Positions 23,720 to 33,400 of a stretch of DNA of 46,694 nt are shown one piece after another. Source of the DNA: Bacteroidaceae bacterium (lineage in GTDB: Bacteria > Bacteroidota > Bacteroidia > Bacteroidales > Bacteroidaceae); assembly GCA_017548075.1 (NCBI GenBank), contig JAFYNL010000049.1:1-46694 (forward strand), given 5' to 3'. A program made the translations under genes and the position numbers. Within the stretch, counting starts at the first letter, position 1. The number at the start of each line of letters is the position of its first letter. The notes beneath the pieces are model-generated. The model had not been told where the DNA came from. It ran no database searches and saw only the letters and a program-made list of their open reading frames with translations.

Positions 23720-23760
23720 ACCCCTGACCGGCTTAGCTAAGGTCAGGGGTATTTGTTTTT
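23720..23760 (+). terminator. Rho-independent terminator after peptide copy 2
   Basis: Perfect 10-bp stem ACCCCTGACC (23720-23729) with GGTCAGGGGT (23741-23750), 11-base loop, then ATTTGTTTTT. Confidence 0.88.
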
Positions 23761-23767
23761 AATATAA

Positions 23768-23781
23768 AGAGTGAAGAATTT
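23768..23781 (+). repeat. Two heptanucleotide units upstream of dnaB
   Basis: AGAGTGA followed by AGAATTT, the same pair of 7-mers that begins the repeat at 14835. It lies between the terminator of the surface protein unit and the dnaB promoter. Confidence 0.5.
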
Positions 23782-23815
23782 TCAATTACCCTTTCCGTCT
23801 TTCAATTTATTTTCT

Positions 23816-23823
23816 TACCTTTG
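23816..23823 (+). promoter_or_regulatory. Promoter -7 box for dnaB
   Basis: TACCTTTG at 23816-23823. Only a weak TTTC stands at the -33 position. It places transcription start near 23828, which excludes an in-frame TTG at 23832 as a sensible start and supports the ATG at 23859. Confidence 0.6.
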
Positions 23824-23858
23824 CAAGGTAATTGACCGAAATAAGACAAAACAAAGAT

Positions 23859-25430
23859 ATGGCAGCATCGACAGGTAAAAAGCGCTCAAGCACAACAAAG
23901 ATTGTGGAAGTGCCTCAGGTTGACCAATATGGACACAAGCAACCACAAAGCCTCGATATGGAAGTGGCAGTGCTGGGTGCACTTATGGTTGAACAAGATT
24001 CTTATGGCTTAGTAGCAGAACTGCTCAAGCCAGAAAGCTTCTACGACCATCGTCACCAACTCATCTATCAAGCTATTCAGACACTTAATGCCGAGCAGAA
24101 GCCTGTTGACATTATGACTGTCATCGAACAACTTGAGCACACAGACAACCTGGAGGCTTCCGGTGGCGAAGTCTATCTGATGCAAATCAACGCTCAGGTT
24201 GCAAGTTCTGCCCATATAGAATATCATGCCAAGATTATTGCCCAGAAATCTTTGCAGCGTCAACTCATCACCTTTGCCAGTCTTGTACAGACGAAAGCTT
24301 TCGATACCACTGTCGATGTTGCTGACTTGATGCAGGAAGCCGAGACCATGCTCTATTCAATCTCGCAGAAGAACATGAAGAAGGACTTCACGCAGATTGA
24401 CCCAATCATTGGCCAGGTATATGAACAAATCCAAAAAGCACAAGCAAAGGAAGGTGGTTTGAGCGGTCTGACTTCCGGCTTCCGCGACTTAGACAAGATT
24501 ACAAATGGTTGGCAGAACAGCGACCTAATCATCATCGCTGCTCGTCCTTCTATGGGTAAGACAGCCTTTGCACTCTCTATGATAAAGCGTATGGCTGTGG
24601 ACAATAAGATTCCCTGTGCAATGTTCAGCCTTGAGATGAGCAATCAGCAACTTGTCCAACGTCTTATGATTAATGTCAGCGAACTGAGTGGCGAGAAACT
24701 CCGCAGCGGACAACTGGCTCCCTACGAATGGGGACAGCTTGACCAACGTGTTCGACAGCTCTACAACGCTCCGATATACATTGACGATACTCCATCGCTT
24801 AACATCTTCGAGTTGCAAACAAAGGCTCGTCGTTTGGTGCAAGATTATGGCGTAAAAGTCATTATGATTGACTACCTTCAATTGATGGAAGCCAGCGGCT
24901 TTAACATCAAGAGCCGTCAAGAAGAGGTAAGTAATGTGAGCCGCGCATTAAAAGGTCTTGCAAAAGAACTTAACATTCCTATCATTGCTTTGAGCCAGTT
25001 GAACCGTGGTGTGGAGAGTCGCGAAGGCATTGAGGGCAAAAGACCTCAGTTGAGCGACCTTCGTGAGTCGGGTGCCATCGAGCAAGATGCCGACATTGTA
25101 TGCTTCATTCACCGACCTGAATACTACAAGCTTTATGTTGACGACAAAGGCTTCGACTGGCATGGGAAAGCAATGTTCATCATAGCTAAGCACCGTAATG
25201 GTTCTGTTGACGACATCAAGTTAGCTTTCCGCAGCGAGTTTGCGCGTTTCTCCGACCTCGAGACTTCAGTTCCTCTGCCAGGCTCACAAGAAAGCGATAT
25301 GGGCGGACGTTTCGTCTCACCAAAGATGACTGCTGAGGAAATGGCAGAAAACGACCGTATAGCTAACGCCATCGGAACAAACGATTCATTCGAAGGTCTG
25401 CGAAGCGCACAACAAGAAGACGAGTTTTAA
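23859..25430 (+). CDS. dnaB: Replicative DNA helicase DnaB
   Basis: 523 residues from the ATG at 23859. The frame is open from a TTG at 23832, but that sits within a few bases of the predicted transcription start. N-terminal domain: 'DMEVAVLGALMVEQDSYGLVAELLKPESFYDHRHQLIY', the DnaB hexamer-collar domain. C-terminal RecA-like motor: Walker A 'ARPSMGKTAFAL' near residue 228, Walker B region 'VIMIDYLQLM', and 'ALSQLNRGVESR' plus 'LSDLRESGAIEQDADIV'. It unwinds DNA at the replication fork and loads primase. No intein. It ends in a hydrophilic tail. A bidirectional terminator separates it from the convergent yebC gene. Confidence 0.97.
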   Translation: MAASTGKKRSSTTKIVEVPQVDQYGHKQPQSLDMEVAVLGALMVEQDSYGLVAELLKPESFYDHRHQLIYQAIQTLNAEQKPVDIMTVIEQLEHTDNLEASGGEVYLMQINAQVASSAHIEYHAKIIAQKSLQRQLITFASLVQTKAFDTTVDVADLMQEAETMLYSISQKNMKKDFTQIDPIIGQVYEQIQKAQAKEGGLSGLTSGFRDLDKITNGWQNSDLIIIAARPSMGKTAFALSMIKRMAVDNKIPCAMFSLEMSNQQLVQRLMINVSELSGEKLRSGQLAPYEWGQLDQRVRQLYNAPIYIDDTPSLNIFELQTKARRLVQDYGVKVIMIDYLQLMEASGFNIKSRQEEVSNVSRALKGLAKELNIPIIALSQLNRGVESREGIEGKRPQLSDLRESGAIEQDADIVCFIHRPEYYKLYVDDKGFDWHGKAMFIIAKHRNGSVDDIKLAFRSEFARFSDLETSVPLPGSQESDMGGRFVSPKMTAEEMAENDRIANAIGTNDSFEGLRSAQQEDEF

Positions 25431-25452
25431 GAAACAACACATATAATACAAA

Positions 25453-25488
25453 CAAAGCGTGCCCTTCTGGTTAGAAGAGCACGCTTTG
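25453..25488. terminator. Bidirectional terminator between dnaB and yebC
   Basis: 10-bp stem CAAAGCGTGC (25453-25462) with GCACGCTTTG (25479-25488), with an inner TTCT/AGAA pairing. Located between convergent stops, so it can serve both strands. Confidence 0.8.
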
Positions 25489-25504
25489 ATTTTGCATGCA
25501 GGAG

Positions 25505-26245
25505 TTATTCTTCTGGCTTCATGTTAGTATAGACGGTCTGAACATCATCGAACTCCTCGAGTTTCTCCACCATCTTGTTGATGGTTTCGCGTTGTTCGGG
25601 AGTCACATCCTTTACGTCATTGGGGATGTATGTGAACTCACCACCGACATCTTCATAGCCGTCTGCCTCAAGTTTCTTCTGGATAGCGTTGAAACTTGTC
25701 GGCTCACCATAGATGGTGATGGTAGTTACATCCTTCTCCTCGTCGTACTCTTCGTCGTATTCTTCCTCTACGCCACAGTCAATCATGTCAAGGATGAAGT
25801 CATCCATATCCATTCCGTCTTTCTTCTTGAACGAGAAAACACACTTGTGGTCGAACAGGAAGGAGAGTGAACCTGTTGTTCCCATGTTGCCTGAGAACTT
25901 GTTGAAGACGCTACGAACGTCAGCAACGGTTCGAGTTGTGTTGTCTGTAAGTGTGTCAACAAAGACAGCTACACCATGAGGGCCATAGCCTTCGTAGGTC
26001 ACGCTCTTGTAGTCACTTTGGTCCTTACCCATTGCGTTCTTGATGGCACGCTCAATGTTGTCCTTCGGCATGTTCTCACGCTTGCAGACAGCAATAACGC
26101 TACGCAATGCAGGATTGTTCTCTGGTTCAGGACCTCCAGCCTTCACAGCAATGGCAATCTGCTTGCCCAGACGAGTGAAAGTCTTAGCCATATGGCCCCA
26201 TCTCTTCAGCTTAGTAGCTTTGCGGTATTCAAATGCTCTTCCCAT
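25505..26245 (-). CDS. yebC: YebC/PmpR family protein
   Basis: 246 residues, normal length. It opens 'MGRAFEYRKATKLKRWGHMAKTFTRLGKQIAIAVK', with 'NPALRSVIAVCKRENMPKDNIERAIKNA' and 'YEGYGPHGVAVFVDTLTDN', all diagnostic of the family. Long described as transcription regulators, members are now also linked to relief of ribosome stalling. An acidic stretch 'EEEYDEEYDEEKD' lies in the third domain. It starts 23 bp after the pheT stop on the same strand, so pheT-yebC are probably co-transcribed. Confidence 0.95.
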   Translation of the reverse strand: MGRAFEYRKATKLKRWGHMAKTFTRLGKQIAIAVKAGGPEPENNPALRSVIAVCKRENMPKDNIERAIKNAMGKDQSDYKSVTYEGYGPHGVAVFVDTLTDNTTRTVADVRSVFNKFSGNMGTTGSLSFLFDHKCVFSFKKKDGMDMDDFILDMIDCGVEEEYDEEYDEEKDVTTITIYGEPTSFNAIQKKLEADGYEDVGGEFTYIPNDVKDVTPEQRETINKMVEKLEEFDDVQTVYTNMKPEE

Positions 26246-26268
26246 TATATTATGTTTTATGATTGTTA

Positions 26269-28776
26269 TTATCTGAGTTCTGCGCCAAGTTGCTGCTTCA
26301 AGTTATTGATAAGTTTCTGCATGATAGCATCAATTTGCTTGTCGTTCAGAGTCTTCTCGCTGTCCTGCAGGATGAAGTTCACAGCATACGACTTCTTGCC
26401 TTCTGGCAGATTCTTGCCTTCGTAAACGTCGAAGAGCTTGACTGCCTTGAGCAATTTCTTCTCGGTTTGGTAGGCGATACGCTCCACTTCACCAAATGGA
26501 ACGTTGCTGTCGAGCAAAAGAGCGAGGTCGCGACTTACTGCTGGGAACTTACTTATCTCAGTGTAAGTGACGTTCTGCTTCTGTATGATGCGCATGATCT
26601 GGTTCCAACGAATGTCGGCGAAATACACAGGAGCGTCGATGTCGAAAGCCTTCGTGAGCTTATTCGAAACGATACCCATCTCTGCGAGCACTTTGCCTCC
26701 ACGATTCTCGATGCAGAGACTCTTGCTATAAATGTCGCTCTTGCCCTCGCTGAACACAAGCATTCCGAATGGAACGCCCAGTCTTGTGAAGATGTTTATC
26801 ACGTAAGCCTTGAGTTCGGCAAACGATGTATCCTCGTCGGGATGCGCCCAACTGCCACGAACACGCTTGCCTGTCAGCCAAAGACCAAGATGATAGTCCT
26901 CGCTATAAGCGTCGAGAACGTGCTTGATGACTTCAGGATCGCGACTGCTGCTCACGCCTGGAATGATGTCGGGACACTTCTTCTCTGCCTGGAAACGGTA
27001 GCAGTTGCCATACTCGAAGAAACGCAGGTCAGTATTGCGATAGCTGATGTTTCGTGCGATACTCTCAAGTCCTCCGAAGAGAAGAGTCTGTCGCAGAGCA
27101 TTGAGGTCTTGGCTAAGCGGATTGAGAAGCTTAACCGACTCCTCGCTCTTGTAAGACTCCAAGCCGTCGTAATAAGCGCCACGCTGGAGACTGTTATTAA
27201 GGATTTCGCGGAAGCCGCCACCCACCAATTGCTCGCCAATAATGTTCTGCAATTTGTAACTCAAGTCGTTAATCGTCTTGACGGTCAGGCTATTGTTGAG
27301 CGTTGACGGAATTTCCACATTATTATATCCATAGATGCGAAGGATATCTTCCACCACATCGCAAGGACGCTGCACATCTACTCTGTAAGCGGGAACCGTC
27401 AACTCGAGACCTTCGCCACTTTCCTTGTCTATCTTCATCTCGAGGCTCGTCACGATGCTCTTGATGGTTTCCTGAGGAATGTGCTTGCCAATGAGGTTAT
27501 CCACATAGTCGTACTTGAGCGAGACCTTGAAGTCGGGCAGTTGTTTGGGATGCACATCCACAATCTGCATGCTGACCTTTGCGCCAGCGAGTTCTTTTGC
27601 GAGGATGGCTGCCTGCTTGATGGCATAGATTTGACCATTGGGATCGATGCCACGCTCGAAGCGGAAGCTTGCATCCGTGCTGAGTCCATGACGGCGGGCA
27701 CTCTTGCGAATGCTGGTCGGATTGAAGTAAGCGCTCTCCAACAGAACATTGACCGTCGTGTCGTAAGTGCCGCTTCCCTTGCCTCCGAAGACGCCAGCGA
27801 TACACATCGGCTCCTTTGCATTACAGATGGCAAGGTCTTGATTCGAGAGCTTATGCTCAACGCCATCGAGCGTTACGAAAGGCGTTCCCTCAGGAAGCGT
27901 CTTGACGATAACCTGCTTGCCCTCAATCATATCGGCATCGAAGCAATGCAGAGGCTGACCATAAGCCATCATAATATAATTCGTGATGTCCACGATATTG
28001 TTGATAGGACGCAGTCCAATCGTGCGAAGCTTATTCTGAAGCCACTCAGGACTCTCTTTCACATCGCAGCCCGTCAAAGTAACGCCAACATAACGAGGAC
28101 AGAGGTCTGGATCGTCGATGGTAATGCTGATGGGCAGCGACTCATCGTCCACCTTGAACTTCTCGCAGTCAGGACGATGCAGACTAGTCTTGTAGCCGTT
28201 CTGGACAAGCCAAGCATAAAGGTCGCGAGCCACGCCATAATGGCTGCAAGCATCTGCCCTATTGGGAGTTATATCGACCTCGATGAGGTAGTCGCTCTCA
28301 ACATGATAGTATTCGGCTGCAGGAGTGCCGACCTTTGCATCTTGGGGAAGAACGATGATTCCGCTATGGTCGTTGCCGATGCCAATCTCGTCTTCAGCAC
28401 AAAGCATTCCGCAACTCTCTATGCCACGAAGCTTGCTGCGTTTGATGGTAAAGCATTCGTCGCCATCATAAAGCTTGGTTCCAACGACGGCTGCAATGAC
28501 CTTTTGACCTGCAGCTACATTCGGAGCGCCACATACAACCTGAATGGGTTCACTTTCTCCCACGTTAACTGTGCAAACGTGCATGTGGTCGCTGTTTGGA
28601 TGAGGTTCGCAAGTCAGCACCTCAGACACATAAAGACCTTCCAAACCGCCTTTGATGGTCTGCACTTCTTCCACGCTATCCACCTCCAGACCTGCGCTTG
28701 TCAGGGCATCGGCCACTTCCTGAGCAGTCAGCGTCGTATCGACATATTCCTTAAGCCATTTGTATGATATGTTCAT
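26269..28776 (-). CDS. pheT: Phenylalanine--tRNA ligase beta subunit
   Basis: 835 residues, slightly longer than typical. It opens 'MNISYKWLKEYVDTTLTAQEVADALTSAGLEV'. The tRNA-binding EMAP-like domain is at about 45-150 ('CEPHPNSDHMHVCTVNVG', 'VVCGAPNVAAGQKV'), then B3/B4 editing and B5 domains ('MCIAGVFGGKGSG', 'RFERGIDPN'), the pseudo-catalytic core, and the FDX-ACB anticodon-binding domain at the end ('KFPAVSRDLALLLDSNVPFGEV'). With PheS it forms an (alpha-beta)2 enzyme that charges tRNA-Phe. pheS is not in the window. The promoter at 28810-28840 gives a leader of about 30 bases. Confidence 0.97.
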   Translation of the reverse strand: MNISYKWLKEYVDTTLTAQEVADALTSAGLEVDSVEEVQTIKGGLEGLYVSEVLTCEPHPNSDHMHVCTVNVGESEPIQVVCGAPNVAAGQKVIAAVVGTKLYDGDECFTIKRSKLRGIESCGMLCAEDEIGIGNDHSGIIVLPQDAKVGTPAAEYYHVESDYLIEVDITPNRADACSHYGVARDLYAWLVQNGYKTSLHRPDCEKFKVDDESLPISITIDDPDLCPRYVGVTLTGCDVKESPEWLQNKLRTIGLRPINNIVDITNYIMMAYGQPLHCFDADMIEGKQVIVKTLPEGTPFVTLDGVEHKLSNQDLAICNAKEPMCIAGVFGGKGSGTYDTTVNVLLESAYFNPTSIRKSARRHGLSTDASFRFERGIDPNGQIYAIKQAAILAKELAGAKVSMQIVDVHPKQLPDFKVSLKYDYVDNLIGKHIPQETIKSIVTSLEMKIDKESGEGLELTVPAYRVDVQRPCDVVEDILRIYGYNNVEIPSTLNNSLTVKTINDLSYKLQNIIGEQLVGGGFREILNNSLQRGAYYDGLESYKSEESVKLLNPLSQDLNALRQTLLFGGLESIARNISYRNTDLRFFEYGNCYRFQAEKKCPDIIPGVSSSRDPEVIKHVLDAYSEDYHLGLWLTGKRVRGSWAHPDEDTSFAELKAYVINIFTRLGVPFGMLVFSEGKSDIYSKSLCIENRGGKVLAEMGIVSNKLTKAFDIDAPVYFADIRWNQIMRIIQKQNVTYTEISKFPAVSRDLALLLDSNVPFGEVERIAYQTEKKLLKAVKLFDVYEGKNLPEGKKSYAVNFILQDSEKTLNDKQIDAIMQKLINNLKQQLGAELR

Positions 28777-28809
28777 GCTTCTTTCCTTATTATATTTTTA
28801 TTTTGCGTG

Positions 28810-28840
28810 CAAAAGTACAAAAAACTTTGCATATAGCAAA
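28810..28840 (-). promoter_or_regulatory. Promoter of pheT-yebC
   Basis: On the minus strand: -33 TTTG at 28840-28837 and -7 box TACTTTTG at 28817-28810, spaced by 19 bp. The ATG of pheT at 28776 lies about 33 bases downstream. Confidence 0.78.
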
Positions 28841-28898
28841 ACTTAGCGAGACATTTTTTTCAACTCTTGCAGGAGTGAAAGAAAACAACTGCAGTGAA

Positions 28899-28974
28899 GT
28901 TGCCAAAGTTAACGTGTTAAGTTGGCAAAGTTAACGTGTTACGATTGCAAACGTAACGTGTTATGTTTGGAGAC
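28899..28974 (+). repeat. 22-bp intergenic tandem repeat, array D (3 units plus a partial one)
   Basis: Units start at 28899, 28921 and 28943, with a 10-bp partial unit at 28965. The array ends 12 bp from the cysQ stop codon. It keeps the plus-strand orientation of the other arrays although both flanking genes are on the minus strand. Confidence 0.9.
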
Positions 28975-28986
28975 GACCTTAGAGGT

Positions 28987-29748
28987 TCAAAGAACTATGA
29001 ACCAAGGATTGTGCAAATCGGGCTTGTTGTAAGTGAGAGGTTGATGGCTCGAAGCATCCACCACCATTCGACCCGCAGCTCTGGCAATCGCGTCTCCAGC
29101 AGCCGTATCCCACTCCATTGTGGGGGCAAAACGAGGATAAACATCTGCACTTCCCTCAGCAACCAGACAAATCTTCAAGCTACTTCCGCTACTAATAAGC
29201 TGAACTTTGTCGTGTTTTTGGCGCAGTTGATTGATATATTCTTCAGTCTCAGGACTCAAATGAGAACGGCTTGCAACAACCACAAATCCATCCTTTTCTT
29301 TCGACAGAGGCAACGACTCTCGCTCCTCTCCCACTCCTTTCCAAGCTCCTTTGCCAACAATACCTGAATAGAGCACACCTTGAGCTGGCACATATATCAC
29401 GCCAAGAATAGGCGAGCCGCCTTCTACAAGGGCAATGTTGACTGTAAACTCGCCATTCTTCTTGATGAATTCCTTAGTGCCATCAAGTGGGTCAACAACC
29501 CAAAGTCTGTCCCAAGTCTTACGCTCTTCAAAAGGAAGATGAGCACCCTCCTCACTCAGGATAGGAATGTTCGTTTGTTTAAGGTAGCGAACTATGCAAT
29601 TGTGTGCAGCTTTATCGGCAAGTGTGAGAGGACTATTGTCAGCTTTTTTCTCAATTCCAAAATCTTGTTTCGGGTCGAGATAAATGCCCATAATCTCCTT
29701 CCCTGACTCAAGAGCGGCCTCGATTGCAAGTTGAAGAAGGTTTTCCAT
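28987..29748 (-). CDS. cysQ: 3'(2'),5'-bisphosphate nucleotidase CysQ
   Basis: 253 residues. Inositol-monophosphatase-fold motifs are complete: 'ILSEEG' (metal-binding glutamates, about 63-68), 'WVVDPLDGTKEF' (about 83-94) and 'WDTAAGDAIARAAG' near the C-terminus. CysQ removes the 3'-phosphate from PAP formed in sulfate assimilation or released by other sulfotransfer reactions, and is sensitive to lithium and sodium. Confusion with a true inositol monophosphatase is possible, but 'DPLDGTKEFIKKNGEFTVNIALVE' is the CysQ form. It lies 4 bp after ruvA, so the two are co-transcribed. No separate promoter is seen. Confidence 0.94.
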   Translation of the reverse strand: MENLLQLAIEAALESGKEIMGIYLDPKQDFGIEKKADNSPLTLADKAAHNCIVRYLKQTNIPILSEEGAHLPFEERKTWDRLWVVDPLDGTKEFIKKNGEFTVNIALVEGGSPILGVIYVPAQGVLYSGIVGKGAWKGVGEERESLPLSKEKDGFVVVASRSHLSPETEEYINQLRQKHDKVQLISSGSSLKICLVAEGSADVYPRFAPTMEWDTAAGDAIARAAGRMVVDASSHQPLTYNKPDLHNPWFIVL

Positions 29749-29752
29749 CCTT

Positions 29753-30349
29753 TTAAAGCATCTTTAGAGCCAACTTAATAACGCGCTCTACAGGAGCATC
29801 TGGCTCGTCGGTAAGGATTTTCTGCACGACTTTATGAGCAGGAGCAGGACTGAATCCAAGCATAGAAAGAGCCGCAACTGCCTCGTCCAGAATCTCCTTG
29901 TTAACCATCGGAACTGCCGATGCAGAGGGCGATGCAGCTTCAATTCCAAGGGAACCAATCTTATCGCGAAGGTCCACAATAATTCGCTGAGCTGCCTTCG
30001 GCCCAATACCCTTCACAGATTTGAGCATCTTATCGTTGCCCTCGCTAATGATGCCAGCCAGTTCGGAAACCGTCATAGACGAGAGAATCACGCGACTGGT
30101 GGCCGCTCCAATGCCGCTCACACTAGTCAACAAGAGGAAGAGTTCGCGCTCAGCTTTCGTGCTGAAACCCCACAACTGATAAGCATCCTCTCGAATCGAT
30201 TCACTAATCCACAACTTTACTTCCTGCTTTCCCTGTATTGCAGAAAATGTATTCAAAGAAATATTCACGCCATAACCAACTCCGTGGCACTCGACTACGG
30301 CAAGGGCGGGAGTGAGGTCGGCAAGCGTTCCTTTCAGATATTCAATCAT
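29753..30349 (-). CDS. ruvA: Holliday junction branch migration complex subunit RuvA
   Basis: 198 residues from the ATG at 30349 ([20 protein letters not shown]). The open frame reaches 30376, but that codon lies on the -7 box at 30374-30381, so it cannot be the start. Domain I is an OB fold; domain II has two helix-hairpin-helix motifs ('[16 protein letters not shown]', '[23 protein letters not shown]'); domain III at the C-terminus binds RuvB. RuvA tetramers hold four-way junctions during recombination. Divergent from sprA: the two are neighbours here but on opposite strands, 140 bp apart. Confidence 0.97.
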   Translation of the reverse strand: MIEYLKGTLADLTPALAVVECHGVGYGVNISLNTFSAIQGKQEVKLWISESIREDAYQLWGFSTKAERELFLLLTSVSGIGAATSRVILSSMTVSELAGIISEGNDKMLKSVKGIGPKAAQRIIVDLRDKIGSLGIEAASPSASAVPMVNKEILDEAVAALSMLGFSPAPAHKVVQKILTDEPDAPVERVIKLALKML

Positions 30350-30373
30350 GTTTGTTTTGTTATTATTGTTTTG

Positions 30374-30381
30374 CAAAGATA
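30374..30381 (-). promoter_or_regulatory. Promoter -7 box for ruvA-cysQ
   Basis: On the minus strand TATCTTTG at 30381-30374, 24 bases before the ruvA ATG. A TTTG lies upstream at 30410-30407, but the 25-bp spacing is longer than usual. No comparable promoter is visible for sprA in the other direction. Confidence 0.55.
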
Positions 30382-30489
30382 TAAAAAAAGGCGGAAAAAT
30401 GCGTCACAAAACAGGTAAAAACAAGAAAAATGCACAGAAATGCAGCCATAAATATAATAAAAGGAGCTATGCGTACGTTATAAAATAGC

Positions 30490-33400
30490 ATGAGCGCGCG
30501 AAAAATCATATTGGCTCTTTGTGTGTTGGCAAGCATAAATGTGTTGCTGGCAATGAGTCATTCCTATATGTTAGAGGCTTCGGAACAGGCCGCTCCAGCC
30601 GATACAGTTTCCGATGGGAAGCCGCGCTATTCCGTTCGCAAGACTGGTACTCAGGATACAAAAGACCTCAAGAAAAAGACTGCCGACCTGAAAGAACCAG
30701 ACAACTTGAAGACCGAGGTTATCTACGATGAGAAAGACAACACATATACTATAGGTACTTCTTTCTCTGGCTCTGAAGGCTCTGGCGCAGGACAAGGCAC
30801 AAGAGGCGGCAGTAGTACAGGAACTAGAGGTTCCAGTTCTAGTGGTGGAAGAAGTGGAGGTAGAAGTCAGAACACTTCGAGTGCATCTTCGACTGGTGCT
30901 GCTGGAGCCTCATCAGGCAGCATTATTCCTGGCAGAGCAGGCTTTACGCTTGGTACAGCCACAAGTTTCTTGAACGCTCCTGTCTTGATGTCGCCTGAAG
31001 AATATCAGGAATGGTCGTTGCAGAATAGCATGCAACAATACTGGCGTCAAAAGAATGCAGAGGCTTTCGAGGCAGAAGGCAAAAACAAGTTCGACTTCAC
31101 AGATATGCACTTTAGCCTCGGACCTGCAGAAAAGATATTTGGTCCTGGCGGCGTTCAAATCAAGACTCAAGGAAGTGCAGAACTTAAGGTGGGCGTCAAC
31201 TCGAAGAAGGTAAATAACCCAGCTCTTGCAGCTTCTCGCCGTAAAACCATAGGTTTCGACTTCGACGAAAAGATTAATCTGAGCCTCAATGGTAAGGTGG
31301 GCGACAAGATTAACATGAACCTGAATTACAACACACAAGCCACCTTCGACTATGATGCCCAGAACCTCAAACTGAAATATGATGGTAAGGAGGACGAAAT
31401 TGTTAAGCTCATCGAAGCAGGTAACGTTTCTTTCCCCAGCAATATCAGTCTTGTTCCTGGTGTCAGCAGTCTTTTCGGCCTTCGTACAGATGTGCAGTTC
31501 GGCAAGTTGAAGATTCAGTCAGTCGTCAGCCAAAAGAAGAGTTCTAGCAGTAGTGTCAGCAGTAAAGGCGGCTCGCAGACAACCAACTTCGAGTTCAGCG
31601 CTACAAATTATGAAGAAAATCGACACTTTTTCCTCTCCCACTTCTTCCGTGAAAGATACGACAAGAACATGGAGAGTTTGCCCACAATCTCAAGCGGAAT
31701 CAATATCAAACGCGTAGAAATCTGGGTGACTAACAAGAGTGGTAGGACGGAGAACAATCGTAACATTATTGCCTTGGCTGACTTGGGTGAGCCATCATAC
31801 ATTTATAATACTGACCTTTGGACAAACACAGGCATCAACGTTCCCAGCAACCGCTCTAATAGTGAGTACGATCGTCTCATAAATGATTATCCTGATGCTC
31901 GCGACATTTCACAAGCAACCACCATTCTCGACGGGATATATAACTTCCAAGGCAGTATTGATTACGAAAAGTTGCAAGCCGCCAGAAAGCTTTCCAGCAG
32001 CGAGTATACAGTCAACAATGCTTTGGGTTATGTTAGCCTTTCAAGCACTCTGCAAGTGGATGACGTTCTTGCCGTTGCCTATGAATACACCTATATGGGT
32101 ACAACCTATCAGGTTGGTGAGTTCGCAAGCGACCTTACAGACAACTCGAAAGCACTCTTTGTTAAGCTGCTGAAAGGCACCTCCGGAAGTCCCAAGTTGC
32201 CGACTTGGCGCTTGATGATGAAAAACGTCTATTACCTTGGCACTCAAAAGGTATTGGCAGACAAGTTCCGTCTGGACATCAAGTACCAAAGCGACTCAAC
32301 TGGCGTCTATCTCAGTTATCTTCCTGAAGAGCAGTTCAAGAATACCATCCTCTTGAGGGCACTTAATCTCGACCGCTTGGATGCCAAGAACAACCCGCAT
32401 CCCAATGGTCAGTTCGACTATGTAGAAGGCTACACTATCAGCAAAGGCCGTATCATCTTCCCTGTTGCAGAGCCTTTTGGTGAACATCTGGCGAAATGGA
32501 TAGGCAATCCTGCTTTGGCAGATAAATACTGTTTCCGAGAACTCTATGACAGTACCAAGACCGTTGCCAAGCAGATATCCGAGCATGACAAATTCTTGTT
32601 AACAGGTCGCTACAAAGGCACTAATGCAGGAGAAATTGACTTGGGCGTAACGAACATTGCAAGAGGCTCAGTCGTCGTAACTGCTGGAGGTGTCACACTA
32701 ACAGAGAACTCCGACTATACGGTCGATTACAACATGGGCCGTGTGACCATCATCAACCAGAGCCTCATCGATGCAGGCACCAATATCAGCGCTTCCGTAG
32801 AGAGCAACGACACATATGGTATGCAGCGAAAGACGATGCTCGGCTTGAACATGGACTATGCAATCAACAAGAACTTCACTGTGGGCGGCACGCTGATGTA
32901 CTTGAGTGAGCAACCGCTTACTACAAAGGTCAGCATGGGTAACGAACCTTTAAAGAACACACTTTGGGGATTGCATGTAAGCTGGAAGAAAGAAAGTCAG
33001 TGGCTCACTAACATCATCGACAAACTGCCTCTCATTCAATGTACTCAACCCAGCCTTATCTCTTTCAATGGTGAGTTTGCTCAACTCATTGCAGGACAGA
33101 ACCATAGTGTTCAGGGAGATGCCTCTTATCTCGACGACTTCGAGAGCAGTAGCATTAAGAGCAGTTTGACGCAACCCACATATTGGACTATGTCGAGTAC
33201 GCCAAGTATGTTCGCCGAAAGCAAGATGACCGCTAATGCCGCATACGGCTACAACAGAGCTTTGCTTGCATGGTACTATGTAGATCCCATCTTCACTCGC
33301 AGAAGCAGTACCCTGACACCTAGTCACATCAAGAGTGACCTTGACCAACTCTCTAACCATTATGTTCGTGAAGTCTATGAACGCGAACTTTATCCACAGA

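Noticed and set aside
23832-23858. Extended dnaB start at a TTG codon
   Set aside because: It would begin within a few bases of the transcription start implied by the -7 box at 23816-23823.
27481-28767. 428-codon plus-strand frame within pheT
   Set aside because: Antisense to a certain housekeeping gene; composition is that of a complement strand.
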